Source: Ensifer sp. LCM 4579
GTDB taxonomy: Bacteria > Pseudomonadota > Alphaproteobacteria > Rhizobiales > Rhizobiaceae
Reading direction: 5' to 3'
DNA length: 64,000 nt
NCBI RefSeq assembly: GCF_001854885.1
Contig: NZ_MDDV01000059.1
Span: forward strand, 186,001-250,000
Numbering within the stretch: the first letter of the stretch is position 1; every line of letters starts with the position of its first letter. Below the pieces are notes generated by a model, which had not been told where the DNA came from, did not search any database, and saw nothing but the letters and a program-made list of their open reading frames with translations. The translations under genes and the position numbers were made by a program. This document shows positions 45,866-55,729 of the stretch, in pieces.

Positions 45866-45900
45866 AACGGCCGGGCATTCCGCCCGGCCGTTGCTCTTTT
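45866..45900 (+). terminator. Rho-independent terminator of tctCBA
   Basis: AACGGCCGGGC (45866-45876) and GCCCGGCCGTT (45882-45892) form a perfect 11-bp stem with an ATTCC loop, followed by GCTCTTTT. It lies between tctA and the convergent ngg gene. Confidence 0.85.
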
Positions 45901-45918
45901 CAGGGCCGTGACTGGCCG

Positions 45919-47715
45919 TCATGACAAGACGCGGCTGCCCGGAAACAAGAGGTCCACGAAGCGCTCGGCGGTCGGCTGCGGCTCGTGGTTGGCAAGTCCC
46001 GGCCGTTCGTTCGCCTCGATGAACACATAGTCCGACTTTTCCGGATCGCGCACGATGAAGTCGATGCCGACGACCGGTATCCTGATAACCTCCGCCGCAC
46101 GGCAGGCAGCGGCGACGAGTTCCGGATGCACCTTGGCCGTAACGTCGTGGATCGTACCGCCGGTGTGCAGGTTCGCCGCCTTGCGCACGGTGATCTCCCG
46201 CCCTTCAGCCGGCACGGTATCGAGATCGAGATTCTGCTCGGCCAGGAAGCGCTCGGTCTCGCCATCGACGGGGATGCGGCTTTCGCCGCCGGTGGCCGCC
46301 GCGCGGCGGCGCGATTGGATATCGATGAGCTTGCGGATCGGCGATTCGCCGTCGCCGATAATGCGCGGCGGTCTGCGCACGGCGGCGGCGACGAGCTTGT
46401 AGTCGATCACCACCAGCCGCAGATCCTCGCCGTCGAAATAGGCCTCCAGCAGCACCCGCTCTGAGACCGTCTTCGCCTGCTCGATCGCCGACTGCAGCGT
46501 CTTCATCGACGCCACGCCGACGGAGATGCCGCGACCCTGCTCACCACGGGCGGGCTTGACCACCAGCTTGCCGTGCGTTTCGAGAAATGCCCGCATCTCA
46601 TCGTCGCCGACGTCGGCCGAAATCTGCTCGGGTACGACGAGACCGGCGGTGGATACGAGGCGGCGCGTCACCGCCTTGTCGTCGCAGATCGACATGGCGA
46701 CGGACGATGTCAGATCGGAGAGGCTTTCGCGGCAGTGGATCGCCCGGCCGCCATGTGAAAGCCTGAAGAAGCCGCCCTCGGCATCCATCACCTCGACATG
46801 GATGCCGCGCCTGAGCGCCTCGTCGACGATCAGCCGCGCATAGGGATTGAGCCCCTCGTAGAACGGGATCGGCTGGGCAAAGAACTTCTCGTTGATCGCG
46901 TTCTTGCGCTTCAAAGCGAAGATCGGCACGCGACGGAATCCCAGCTTTTCGTAGAGCTTAATCGCGTGCTCGTTGTCATGCATGACCGAGAGGTCCACAT
47001 AGGCGAGCCCGCGCACCTGGAAGTGTTCGGCGAGCTTGCGCACCAGCCGCTCGCCGATGCCCGGCTGACGGGCCTGGGGATGGACCGCGAGGCACCAGAG
47101 CGATGCCCCATCTTCCGGATCGCTGAAGAGATGCCGGTGATCGATACCGGTCACCGCGCCGACGATCTGACCGCTCGTATCGTCCTGCGCGACGAAATAG
47201 GTGACCGCGCGATTGTCGCGTTCGCTCGAAAAGAAGTCGGAGCGCACCTGCACCATACCGCAGGCGGCATAGACGGCGTTGATGCCTTCGGCATCCGCCT
47301 CCGAGGCTACTCGGCGGATGGTGATGCCTCTGAGGCGCCGTCCGCCACCGCCGCGATAGGTCGACAGTTCGAGGCGAAAGGTGTGCGAGGGGTCGAGGAA
47401 TATCTCCTGCGGGGCGAGCGACAGGAGTACGTGCGGGTCGCGCACGTAAAAGGCGATGTCGCGACTCTGCGGTGCTTCGTCGCGCAACTCCCCGACCAGG
47501 GCCTCGTCGCTGTCGAAGGTCTGCGCAAAGAGCAGTCGTCCCCAGCCGCAGTCGAGCGTCACGTTGCGGTTTTCCGTCTCCGGCTCTTGCCTGCGGTCGC
47601 GCGGTGCGCCGACCTCGGGGCCGCCCGGCGCCCGCAGACGCGTCAGGCGGTGGGAGACGGCCCGGTTTCCTCGCGGTTTTTGCCGAGGGATGCGGGCTTC
47701 GCCGACCTTCTTCAT
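45919..47715 (-). CDS. ngg: N-acetylglutaminylglutamine synthetase (GNAT-ATP-grasp)
   Basis: A 598-residue bifunctional enzyme of NAGGN osmolyte synthesis. The N-terminal GNAT acetyltransferase (about residues 110-275) has the acetyl-CoA loop VHPQARQPGIGERLVRKLAE (about 211-230). The C-terminal ATP-grasp ligase (about 300-590) has LVVKPARGEQGRGISVGV (about 386-403) and IRIPVVGIDFIVRDPE with metal-binding FIEANERPGLANHEP. It would join and acetylate two glutamines. It begins one base after the asnO stop, so the pair is co-translated. Osmotic induction is expected but no promoter motif was recognised. Confidence 0.92.
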   Translation of the reverse strand: MKKVGEARIPRQKPRGNRAVSHRLTRLRAPGGPEVGAPRDRRQEPETENRNVTLDCGWGRLLFAQTFDSDEALVGELRDEAPQSRDIAFYVRDPHVLLSLAPQEIFLDPSHTFRLELSTYRGGGGRRLRGITIRRVASEADAEGINAVYAACGMVQVRSDFFSSERDNRAVTYFVAQDDTSGQIVGAVTGIDHRHLFSDPEDGASLWCLAVHPQARQPGIGERLVRKLAEHFQVRGLAYVDLSVMHDNEHAIKLYEKLGFRRVPIFALKRKNAINEKFFAQPIPFYEGLNPYARLIVDEALRRGIHVEVMDAEGGFFRLSHGGRAIHCRESLSDLTSSVAMSICDDKAVTRRLVSTAGLVVPEQISADVGDDEMRAFLETHGKLVVKPARGEQGRGISVGVASMKTLQSAIEQAKTVSERVLLEAYFDGEDLRLVVIDYKLVAAAVRRPPRIIGDGESPIRKLIDIQSRRRAAATGGESRIPVDGETERFLAEQNLDLDTVPAEGREITVRKAANLHTGGTIHDVTAKVHPELVAAACRAAEVIRIPVVGIDFIVRDPEKSDYVFIEANERPGLANHEPQPTAERFVDLLFPGSRVLS

Positions 47716-47716
47716 C

Positions 47717-49492
47717 TTACACCTCCTGGGCCTGCAACCACATCTCCAGCAGCCCGACCTGCCAGAGTTCGGATCCCTTGAGCGGCGTGATGTGTTCGAG
47801 CGGGCTGTCCAGCAGCCTTTCGAGATAATCTCGCTGAAAGAGCCCGCGTTCGCGGGCCGCCTGCGAAGACAGGGCGTCGCGCAACATGTCGAGATAAGGG
47901 CCGGCGATATATTTGAGTTGCGGCACGGGGAAATAGCCTTTCTTGCGGTCGATCACCGCGCCCGGGATCACTTTCCGCGCGACATCCTTCAGGATTCCCT
48001 TGCCTTCGTCGCGAAGCTTCTCTTCCGGGGGAATGCGCGCCGCCAATTCCACCAGTTCGTGATCGAGGAAGGGTACGCGCGCCTCCAATCCCCAAGCCAT
48101 GGTCATATTGTCGACGCGCTTGACCGGGTCGTCGACCAGCATGACGGTGCTGTCGAGCCTCAGCGCCTGGTCGACCGCGGTGTCGGCGCCGTCGCGCAAG
48201 AGGTGCGCCTCAAGGAGATCGCCACTGACGTCACGGTCCGGCATCCACTCGGGCGAAAGCTGGGCTACCAAGGTTTCGTGCGAACGGTCGCGGAAGGCAC
48301 CCGCATAGTCGGCGACGACGTTGTTGGAATTCATCAGTGGCGGGTACCAGTGATAGCCCCCGAAGACCTCGTCCGCTCCCTGGCCCGACTGCACCACCTT
48401 GACGTGCTGCGAGACCTTCTTGGACAGCAGGTAGAAGCCCACATTGTCGTAGGAGACCATCGGCTCGGACATGGCCGCGATGGTTTCCGGCAGGGCCTCC
48501 ATCAGATCGGCGGAGGGCACGAAGATCTTGTGATGATCGGTCCCGAAATGTTCCGCGATCAGATCGGAATAGACGAACTCGTCACCCTTCTCGCCATTCG
48601 CCTCCTCGAAGCCGACGGAGAAGCTCATGAGACCGCGTTGCCCGGCTTCGGCGAGCAGTCCGACGATCAGGCTGGAATCGACGCCGCCGGAAAGCAGCAC
48701 GCCAACCGGCACATCGGCGATCATGCGCCGCTTGACCGCGAGCCGCAGCGCCGAGAGAAGCCGTTCCTGCCATTCCTCCCGGCCGACGGCGGCGTCGCCG
48801 GCCCGGCGCCGGTAGGGCGGATCCCAATAGCGGCGCTCCTTGAAGCTGCCGTTCTTCTCGTAAACGCGAATTGTGGCCGGTGCCAGCTTGCGCACGCCCC
48901 GGTAAATGGTGCGCGGCGGCGGCACGACGGCATGAAAAGTCATGTAATTGTGGAGCGCTTCCCGGTCGATGGCGGTGTCGACGCCTCCCGCCTTGACGAT
49001 AGCCGGCAGCGACGAGGCGAAGCGCAAGGCGCCGCCAACTTGGGCGAAATAGAGCGGCTTGATGCCGAAGCGGTCGCGTGCCATGACCAGCCTGCCGCTG
49101 TCGCGCTCGTGGATGACGAAGGCGAACATGCCATGGAAGCGCGATACGCAATCCTCGCCCCAGGCGTGCCAGGCCTTCAGGATCACTTCGGTGTCACCGC
49201 CGGAGAAGAAGCTGTAGCCCCTCTCTTCGAGCTCGGCCCTCAGTTCGCGGAAGTTGTAGATGCAGCCGTTGAAGACGATCGAGAGGCCGAGTGCGGCGTC
49301 GACCATCGGCTGCTGGGATTTGTCGGAAAGGTCGAGGATCCTCAATCGTCGATGCCCCAACCCGACATTGGCGTGCACCACCAGCCCGGCCGCGTCCGGC
49401 CCTCTCGGGTTGAGGGCGTCGGCCATGACCGAAACTGCCGAAACCGACGGCAAACCGCCGCCGAACCTGACTTCACCGCAAATTCCACACAT
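47717..49492 (-). CDS. asnO: N-acetylglutaminylglutamine amidotransferase (AsnB-like)
   Basis: A 591-residue glutamine-dependent amidotransferase. The N-terminal class II glutaminase domain uses Cys2 (MCGICGEV) with GRLVMARDRFGIKPLYF near 125. The C-terminal asparagine-synthetase domain has the PP-loop LLSGGVDSSLI (about 260-270). It amidates acetyl-Gln-Gln to NAGGN, a major osmoprotectant of sinorhizobia. ATG 49492 is fixed by the essential Cys2; the longer frame upstream is rejected. No third trio gene follows ngg; an M42 peptidase of the right type begins about 14 kb away. Confidence 0.92.
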   Translation of the reverse strand: MCGICGEVRFGGGLPSVSAVSVMADALNPRGPDAAGLVVHANVGLGHRRLRILDLSDKSQQPMVDAALGLSIVFNGCIYNFRELRAELEERGYSFFSGGDTEVILKAWHAWGEDCVSRFHGMFAFVIHERDSGRLVMARDRFGIKPLYFAQVGGALRFASSLPAIVKAGGVDTAIDREALHNYMTFHAVVPPPRTIYRGVRKLAPATIRVYEKNGSFKERRYWDPPYRRRAGDAAVGREEWQERLLSALRLAVKRRMIADVPVGVLLSGGVDSSLIVGLLAEAGQRGLMSFSVGFEEANGEKGDEFVYSDLIAEHFGTDHHKIFVPSADLMEALPETIAAMSEPMVSYDNVGFYLLSKKVSQHVKVVQSGQGADEVFGGYHWYPPLMNSNNVVADYAGAFRDRSHETLVAQLSPEWMPDRDVSGDLLEAHLLRDGADTAVDQALRLDSTVMLVDDPVKRVDNMTMAWGLEARVPFLDHELVELAARIPPEEKLRDEGKGILKDVARKVIPGAVIDRKKGYFPVPQLKYIAGPYLDMLRDALSSQAARERGLFQRDYLERLLDSPLEHITPLKGSELWQVGLLEMWLQAQEV

Positions 49493-49532
49493 GAATTGGG
49501 TCGAAACCTCCTTTGTTGGTACTCTTGACAAG

Positions 49533-49564
49533 ATCAGGGCCGCGGTGATTTCCGCGGCCCTGAT
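49533..49564. terminator. Strong stem-loop between GntR gene and asnO
   Basis: ATCAGGGCCGCGG (49533-49545) and CCGCGGCCCTGAT (49552-49564) form a perfect 13-bp stem with a 6-base loop. On the minus strand it follows the GntR stop and precedes asnO. It probably terminates the peptide-transport operon, although the U-run is weak. Confidence 0.65.
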
Positions 49565-49615
49565 GTCGCACATCTTTGATAATGCGCGGGGCCGCCGATC
49601 GTTCCCGATCGGAGC

Positions 49616-50413
49616 TCATTCGATTTCCTCATTGGCAAGCGCTTCCGCGCGCGCGAGCATGTAGCGCTCCGCGAAGTCCATGTGCTCGAGGGCGATCCCG
49701 CGGGCCTCCTCGCTTCTCCCGTCCTTCAGCGCCGCCATCAGGCGGTACTGGAAGAGCAACCCCTCCTCGCGCGAGGTCGGTTCGGGATCCGCATAGATCC
49801 GGCGTGCGAGCGGCAGATCGCGCAGGAGATTGTGCATGAGCCCGCACAGGAAGCCGAGCAGCCGGTTCGGGCAGAGCTGCGCGAGCTGCGAGTGGAAGTC
49901 GAGTTCTGCGACGCGCTGGCGATACTGTTCGTCAATATTCTCCGGCGCATGGTCGTAGATTCTGATCGTGCTTTCGAGTTCCGCAAGCTGTGCAGGCCGA
50001 AGGTGACCCGCAAGCAGCGCGGCGATTTCCGGCTCCAGCGCCTTGCGGATCGCGTAGATGTCGGAAAGGTTCGGCTGGTCGAAGAAGAAATAGGCACCAA
50101 GCAGTTCCATGGCGTGTTGGGCCGAAGGCTGGGCGACGAAGGCCCCGCCGCCGGGTCCGCTGCGGGTGTAGATCAGGCCCTGTGTTTCGAGCGTCTTCAT
50201 CGCTTCGCGCACAGTGCCCTTGGCGGCCTTGAATTCGTCGATCAGCGTCTTTTCCTGCGGCAGGCGATCGCCGGGCAGCAGTCTTTCCGTGCGGATGAAG
50301 TCCTTGATACGCTCAGCGATCGCCTCCGGCCGGCGACGGGTCCGCTCTGCTGGTACGTAGAGGCGCTTTTCGTCCTCGTTCATGGGTTTTGTCTTTTCGA
50401 TGGTAGCGGGCAT
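49616..50413 (-). CDS. GntR/FadR-family regulator
   Basis: A 265-residue regulator with an N-terminal winged helix (about residues 25-95, RRPEAIAERIKDFIRTERLL, then TVREAMKTLETQGLIYTRSG) and an all-helical FCD effector domain (about 110-250). It starts four bases after the ATPase gene, so it belongs to the peptide ABC operon and probably controls it. ATG 50413 keeps the operon spacing tight; ATG 50383 is an alternative start. Confidence 0.87.
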   Translation of the reverse strand: MPATIEKTKPMNEDEKRLYVPAERTRRRPEAIAERIKDFIRTERLLPGDRLPQEKTLIDEFKAAKGTVREAMKTLETQGLIYTRSGPGGGAFVAQPSAQHAMELLGAYFFFDQPNLSDIYAIRKALEPEIAALLAGHLRPAQLAELESTIRIYDHAPENIDEQYRQRVAELDFHSQLAQLCPNRLLGFLCGLMHNLLRDLPLARRIYADPEPTSREEGLLFQYRLMAALKDGRSEEARGIALEHMDFAERYMLARAEALANEEIE

Positions 50414-50417
50414 GCCG

Positions 50418-51215
50418 TCATTCTTTCCTGATCCGGGGCGCACTGGCGATGAGCCGCTTGGTATAGGCGTGTTGCGGATCCGCAAAAAGCCGGGCCGCCG
50501 GCCCGATCTCGACGGTCTCTCCGCGATACATGACCGCAATGCGGTCGGCGATCGCCTCGACGACGGCGAGATCATGGCTGATGAAGAGATAGGAGAGGCC
50601 GAAGTGCCGTTTCAGGTCGCGCAACAGCAACAGGATCTGCGCCTGCACGGAGACGTCGAGCGCGCTGACCGGTTCGTCGAGCACGAAGATCTCCGCTTCC
50701 GCGGCGAGCGCCCGGGCGATCGCGATCCGCTGCGCCTGGCCGCCGGAGAATTCGTGCGGATAGCGCCGCAGCGTGTCGCCGGGCATCTGCACGGCGTCCA
50801 GCAGCTCCGCCACGCGGTTTTGCCGCTCCGCGCCATCATAACCGCAGAGCAACTTCAGCGGCGTATCGAGGATCTGCCCGATGGTCTTGCGGGGATTGAG
50901 CGAAGCGATCGGATCCTGGAATACATATTGGATCATCTTGCCGAAGGCCCGCGCACCGGCACGCCGAAGCTCGGCGGCATCGCGGCCACCGATCCGCAAG
51001 GTCCCGGAGGTCGGCTCCTCCAGGCCGACGAGCATGCGGGCAAGCGTGCTCTTGCCCGACCCGCTCTCGCCGACGACGGCAAGCGTTTCGCCGCGGCCGA
51101 CCTCGAGCGAGACCTGGTTGATGGCGGTCACCGCATGACGCGACCGCCCGAGAAGCGTATGTCCGCCGCCGAAGACCTTGGTCACGTCGTTTATTTCGAT
51201 CGCGGCGGCACTCAT
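50418..51215 (-). CDS. Peptide ABC transporter ATP-binding protein (DppF/OppF-like)
   Basis: A 265-residue ATPase. It has Walker [10 protein letters not shown] (about residues 49-57), a Q-loop in YVFQDPIASLNPRKT, signature FSGGQAQRIAIARAL (about 155-169), Walker B IFVLDEPVSALD and the C-terminal oligo_HPY-like [11 protein letters not shown]. It overlaps the upstream fusion gene by four bases. It is the second ATPase of the importer, the first being fused to a permease. Confidence 0.9.
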   Translation of the reverse strand: MSAAAIEINDVTKVFGGGHTLLGRSRHAVTAINQVSLEVGRGETLAVVGESGSGKSTLARMLVGLEEPTSGTLRIGGRDAAELRRAGARAFGKMIQYVFQDPIASLNPRKTIGQILDTPLKLLCGYDGAERQNRVAELLDAVQMPGDTLRRYPHEFSGGQAQRIAIARALAAEAEIFVLDEPVSALDVSVQAQILLLLRDLKRHFGLSYLFISHDLAVVEAIADRIAVMYRGETVEIGPAARLFADPQHAYTKRLIASAPRIRKE

Positions 51216-53014
51216 GCCGTGCCCTCCCGCTGGTGCGCGGCGAAGAGGCCAGACACCCGGTCGAGGAAGTCCGCTCCGGTGCCGAGTTCCGGCACGCAGG
51301 CGATAAGCCGCTTCGTATAGGCGTGCTGCGGATTTGAGAGCACCCGCCGCGTCTCTCCCGTCTCGACGATTTCGCCATCCTTCATCACGGCGACCCGGTC
51401 GCAGAGTTCCGAGACCACGCCGAAGTCATGGGTGATGAAGAGCAGTGCCATGCCGCGCTCGCGCTGCAACTGGCGCAGGAGGTCGAGGATATGCGCCTGA
51501 ACGGTCACGTCGAGCGCAGTTGTCGGCTCGTCGGCGATGATGATGTCCGGATCGTTCGCGAGAGCGATCGCAATGCCGACACGCTGGCGCTGCCCGCCGG
51601 AGAACTGGTGCGGAAACTGAGCCGCCCGTTCACGGGCGTCCGGTAGGCCGACCTTCTCCAGAAGCGCTATCGCCCTTTCCCGCCGTTCAGAGGCGCCGAT
51701 CGGCTGATGCGCCGCAATAGCCTCTTCGACTTGGCGGCCGACCGGAAGGAGAGGATGAAGCGACATGAGCGGGTCCTGGAACACATAGGCGACGCGGGCA
51801 CCGCGACAGGATCTGAGCTTTTCCTCGGACATGGAGAGCACGTCCTCCCCATGGAGGTAGATCGCGCCGTTTCGGATAAGCGCCGGCGGCGAGGCGACGA
51901 GGCCCATGATGGAAAGCGCGGTCACGCTCTTGCCGGAGCCACTTTCGCCGACGATGCCGAGGCACTCGCCGCGCTTCAATTGAAGCGAGACGCCGTTCAC
52001 GGCGGGCGTGAAGGAGTCTCCCCCGCCAAAGCCCGTCTCCAGTCCTTCGATCGAGAGCGCCGCATCCGGCGCCGGATTGGCTGGCGCCAGTCGGGCCTTT
52101 GCGATGGCGGTCATCGGGCCGGGGCGGGCGAGCGTGCCGGATCTGAGGCGCGGATCGAGCACGTCACGGATGCCGTCGCCAAGCAGGTTGAGGCTGATGA
52201 CGATGAGGAAGATCGTCGCGCCCGGCACGATCGAGACATGCGGCGCGGTGAAGAGCTGGGCGCGTCCTTCCCCGAGCATCGAGCCGAGATCGGCCTGCGG
52301 CGGCTGGGCGCCAAGGCCGAGGAAGCTCAAGCCTGCCGTTTCCAGGATCATCCAGCCTGCGGTCGTCGATATGGTGATGACGATGACCGGCAGCACATTC
52401 GGCAATACCTCGGTCAAGACGGTCGAGAGCTGTCCCTTGCCGGAAAGCCGCGCCGCGTCGATGAACTCGGCATGGGCGAGCCCCATGGTCGCGCCGCGGA
52501 CATTGCGCGCGAAGAACGGGATATTGACGATGGCGATGGCATAGAGGGCGTTCAGCAGCCCCGGTCCCAGTGCGGCCACGATCGCAAGCGCCAGGAGCAT
52601 ATAGGGAAAGGCCATCAGCATGTCGATCGCGCGCATCATCAGGTTGTCCGCGCGCCCGCCGGCATAGCCGGCGACGATGCCGATCGTGGACCCGATCGCG
52701 GCGGCGATCAGCGTAGCGGTGAAGCCCAGAGCAAGCGAGACGCGCGTGCCCCACAGCAGCCGGCTCAGGATATCGCGGCCGAGTTGGTCGGTCCCGAGAA
52801 GATGGCCGGCGGTCGCCACCGGCTTCAGCCGGTTGGCCGGCGCGGTCGCATCCGGGTCCGGCAGCGGCAGGAGCGGCACGAGCAGGATGACAAATGCGAT
52901 CGCCAGCAGCAGGAAGAAGCCGGCGGCGGCGAGCCTGTTGTTCATGAGCAGCCGCCAGGACGTGAACCGCGCCGCGGCCGCCGGCCGTGTCGTCATCTCC
53001 GCAAGCGCGCTCAC
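51212..53014 (-). CDS. Fused peptide ABC transporter permease-ATPase (DppC-DppD)
   Basis: A 600-residue fusion. Residues about 10-285 are a DppC permease (first span at about 28-48, then [20 protein letters not shown] and the EAA-like FIDAARLSG). Residues about 310-580 are a DppD ATPase with Walker [10 protein letters not shown], signature [15 protein letters not shown], Walker [13 protein letters not shown] and [11 protein letters not shown]. The GTG at 53014 overlaps the dppB stop (GTGA) and is preferred over ATG 52996. A sequencing frameshift is not involved: the frame is open throughout and the linker is clean. Confidence 0.88.
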   Translation of the reverse strand: MSALAEMTTRPAAAARFTSWRLLMNNRLAAAGFFLLLAIAFVILLVPLLPLPDPDATAPANRLKPVATAGHLLGTDQLGRDILSRLLWGTRVSLALGFTATLIAAAIGSTIGIVAGYAGGRADNLMMRAIDMLMAFPYMLLALAIVAALGPGLLNALYAIAIVNIPFFARNVRGATMGLAHAEFIDAARLSGKGQLSTVLTEVLPNVLPVIVITISTTAGWMILETAGLSFLGLGAQPPQADLGSMLGEGRAQLFTAPHVSIVPGATIFLIVISLNLLGDGIRDVLDPRLRSGTLARPGPMTAIAKARLAPANPAPDAALSIEGLETGFGGGDSFTPAVNGVSLQLKRGECLGIVGESGSGKSVTALSIMGLVASPPALIRNGAIYLHGEDVLSMSEEKLRSCRGARVAYVFQDPLMSLHPLLPVGRQVEEAIAAHQPIGASERRERAIALLEKVGLPDARERAAQFPHQFSGGQRQRVGIAIALANDPDIIIADEPTTALDVTVQAHILDLLRQLQRERGMALLFITHDFGVVSELCDRVAVMKDGEIVETGETRRVLSNPQHAYTKRLIACVPELGTGADFLDRVSGLFAAHQREGTA

Positions 53015-53958
53015 GTGCGGATCCTCGGATCGAGCATGGACTGGATCACGTCCGCCATGAGGTTGAACAAGACATAGCTGGCCGCGACGATCAGCACGCC
53101 GCCCTGCACGAGCAGGACGTCGCGCGTCGAAATGGCTTTGACCAGCATGGCGCCGATGCCGGGCCACTGGAATACTGTCTCTATATAAACGGCTCCGCCG
53201 AGCACGAAGCCGGCCTGTATGCCGATCACCGGTATGACGCTGACGAGAGCCGCGCGGAAGGCATGGCCGTAGACGACGCGGCGTTCGGGAAGCCCCTTGG
53301 CACGCGCTGTGCGCACGAAATCCTGACGCAGCACCTCCAGCATGGCGCTGCGCGTAAGCCGTGCGATTACGCCCGCGGCCACCACGGCGAGCGTCGCTGC
53401 GGGCAGGATCAGATGGACGAGAAGGTCCTTAAGATCGCCGCCGCCATAGACCGCGTACATTCCGGAGGCCGGCAAGATGCGCCAGTGGACGGCGAAGAGA
53501 TAGATGAGCAGCAGACCGAGCCAGAAGGACGGCGTGGAGATGCCCGCGAGAACGGCGAAGGTGACCGCGCGGTCCGCCCAGCCGAACTGCCGGACGGCGG
53601 AAACGATGCCGGCAAGAAGTCCGAGGACGGAGGCAAGTACGAGCGACACGCCCGCAAGGATCAGCGTCGCCTGAAACCGCTCCAGCACCTCGTCGAGAAC
53701 GGGCCGGTTGAGTGCGAAGGAGCGGCCGAAATCGCCCTGCAGCACATTGCCGATCCAGATCAGGTACTGCTGCAGCAGCGGCTTGTCGAGCCCGAGGTCG
53801 CGGTTGATCCGTTCGACGTTCTCCGGCGTAGCATAGGGGCCGAGGATGGCCGTCGCCGTGTCGCCCGGGATCATCGCCATGACGAGGAAGACGATGACCG
53901 AGAGGCCGACGAGCACCGGAACGACAGCGATCAGCCGCTTCAGAATATAGGTCCGCAT
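53011..53958 (-). CDS. Peptide ABC transporter permease (DppB-like)
   Basis: A 315-residue permease with about six spans. It has the N-terminal MRTYILKRLIAVVPVLVGLS and the EAA-loop region DFVRTARAKGLPERRVVYGH (about residues 200-219). It pairs with the permease half of the downstream fusion protein. A perfect 7-bp stem-loop lies between it and the binding-protein gene. Confidence 0.9.
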   Translation of the reverse strand: MRTYILKRLIAVVPVLVGLSVIVFLVMAMIPGDTATAILGPYATPENVERINRDLGLDKPLLQQYLIWIGNVLQGDFGRSFALNRPVLDEVLERFQATLILAGVSLVLASVLGLLAGIVSAVRQFGWADRAVTFAVLAGISTPSFWLGLLLIYLFAVHWRILPASGMYAVYGGGDLKDLLVHLILPAATLAVVAAGVIARLTRSAMLEVLRQDFVRTARAKGLPERRVVYGHAFRAALVSVIPVIGIQAGFVLGGAVYIETVFQWPGIGAMLVKAISTRDVLLVQGGVLIVAASYVLFNLMADVIQSMLDPRIRT

Positions 53959-53973
53959 GAAGCTCCTCCGCCG

Positions 53974-53991
53974 CCGGCATCGCTGCCGGCA
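53974..53991 (-). other. Stem-loop between peptide-binding protein and dppB
   Basis: GCCGGCA (53974-53980) and TGCCGGC (53985-53991) form a perfect 7-bp stem with a 4-base loop in the 49-base gap. It fits the window-wide pattern of a hairpin after the binding-protein gene. Confidence 0.55.
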
Positions 53992-54007
53992 ACCGATTCC
54001 TGGAATC

Positions 54008-55570
54008 CTACTGCTTGGCCACACCGTGCAGATTCAGGAGGAAGGACGGCTGTAGCTTGAAGCCCTCGACGGCCGCGGTCGTCACCGCATTCTGCTTCCA
54101 GTTGGCGACGAAGAGCCAGGGCGCGTCCTCGTGCACGATCGCCTGCACTTCGCCATAGAGCCTGCCGCGCTCGGCCTGGTCCGTGGAGGCACGGGCCTTC
54201 TCCAGAAGTTGGTCGACCTTCGGGTTGGAGTAATAGCCGGAATTGAAGCCGCCCTTGTCGGGCATGGCGTCGCTCCTGAGCGTCAGATAGGGAACCGTGT
54301 CCGGATCATTGGTCATCCAGGCCATTTCGGCCATGTCCGCCTTGGTTTCGAGCCCCGGATTGACGCGGCCGAGAAAGCTGTTCCATTCATAGGTTTCGAT
54401 CTTCACGTCGAAGCCGACGGCTTCAAGGTCTGCCTGGATGGCTGCACCCATGGTGACCGGATCGAGCATCCCGGAGCCTCCTTCGGTGACGTAGAAGGTG
54501 ACCGCGGGACTCTCGGCTCCGGCTTCCTTCAGCAACGATTTCGCTTTTTCCGGGTCGTAGGGATAGGGCTCGACCGTGCTTTCGACCCAATTGAAGGCCG
54601 GCGGGATCGGGCCGGCAGCGACCGTCGCGGTGCCCTGCAGCACGTCGTTGACCAGCGTCTCCTTGTTGACCGCGTAATTGGCGGCCTGGCGCACGCGCTT
54701 GTCGGCGAAGGGTCCGTCCTTGGCGTTCAAAATGGCAAACCAGACATGCGGCCCCGCCTGTTCGACGACTGCGAAATTGTCGTCCTCCTTGAAGGTGGCG
54801 AGATTGTCCGGCGGTACCTCGACCATGACGTCGATGCCGCCCGCCATCATTTCAGCGACCCGCGTATTGGCGTCGGTGATCGGCCGGAAGACGACCGCCT
54901 CCAGGCGCGCCGCGCCGTCCCAATAGTCCGGATTGCGCTCGGCGACGACGCGCTGGTTGGAGACCCATTCGACGAATTTGAAGGGACCGGTGCCCGACGG
55001 ATGGCGACCGTAGTCCTTTCCATACTGCTCGACCGCTGCCGGAGAGACGATCAGGCCGGTCGGGTAGGCGAGATTGGAAAGGAAGGGGGCGAAGGCTCCG
55101 TCGAGCTTGAACTCGACTGTGCGATCGTCGACGACATTCACCGCTTCGATCGAGGAGAAGTTGAAGGACAGCGGGAACGGACCGGTGTCGTAGAATGGAT
55201 GATCCTCCTTCAGCATGCGGTCGAAATTGAACTTGACGGCCTCGGCATTGAAGGGCGAGCCGTCATGGAATTTGACGCCTTCGCGCAGCTTGAATGTGTA
55301 GGTCTTCCCGTCCTCGGAAATCTTCCAACTCTCGGCAAGTGCCGGCTCCACCTCCAATGTCCCGTCCTTGAACCGCACAAGCCCGTCATAGACATTGACG
55401 AGAATGCGGAAATCATTGGTGGCGGTGACCGTATGCGGATCGAGCGATTGCGGCTCCGCGATCTGACCGACGACTAGGACATTTGGGGGAGTCTGCGCCT
55501 TAACCGGCGTTGCCGCGACGGCAAGAATAACGGCAGCCGCCGCCATCGCGCTCCGAAGTAGCCTCTTCAT
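54008..55570 (-). CDS. Peptide ABC transporter substrate-binding protein (SBP_bac_5)
   Basis: A 520-residue periplasmic receptor of the DppA/OppA family. A signal peptide ends near residue 25 (TPVKAQ). The family motif ALAESWKISEDGKTYTFKLR (about 78-97), then FHDGSPFNAEAVKFN, is intact. It is the first gene of the minus-strand operon dppA-dppB-dppCD-dppF-gntR. The ligand (dipeptide, nickel, glutathione or opine) cannot be read from sequence. Proximity to the NAGGN genes makes uptake of the dipeptide osmolyte worth considering. Confidence 0.9.
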   Translation of the reverse strand: MKRLLRSAMAAAAVILAVAATPVKAQTPPNVLVVGQIAEPQSLDPHTVTATNDFRILVNVYDGLVRFKDGTLEVEPALAESWKISEDGKTYTFKLREGVKFHDGSPFNAEAVKFNFDRMLKEDHPFYDTGPFPLSFNFSSIEAVNVVDDRTVEFKLDGAFAPFLSNLAYPTGLIVSPAAVEQYGKDYGRHPSGTGPFKFVEWVSNQRVVAERNPDYWDGAARLEAVVFRPITDANTRVAEMMAGGIDVMVEVPPDNLATFKEDDNFAVVEQAGPHVWFAILNAKDGPFADKRVRQAANYAVNKETLVNDVLQGTATVAAGPIPPAFNWVESTVEPYPYDPEKAKSLLKEAGAESPAVTFYVTEGGSGMLDPVTMGAAIQADLEAVGFDVKIETYEWNSFLGRVNPGLETKADMAEMAWMTNDPDTVPYLTLRSDAMPDKGGFNSGYYSNPKVDQLLEKARASTDQAERGRLYGEVQAIVHEDAPWLFVANWKQNAVTTAAVEGFKLQPSFLLNLHGVAKQ

Positions 55571-55729
55571 GGGGAAGATCCTTTCGATTTGGCGAATTCG
55601 TGAGGGCGCAATTAATACTGATAAATCTTACAGAGGCAAGAATTTATCATCATTAATTTGCCGGGCGAGCCCACGATCTGCCAACTGCCGATGGCAGGAG
55701 GGAACAGAGCGATCTCTCTCGCCGAAGCG

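Noticed and set aside
47456-49528. 690-codon open frame on the plus strand
   Set aside because: It is antisense to asnO and the start of ngg, both of which have clear catalytic motifs. It is a GC-rich shadow frame.
51707-53077. 456-codon open frame on the plus strand
   Set aside because: Antisense to the fused permease-ATPase gene, which has complete Walker and signature motifs.
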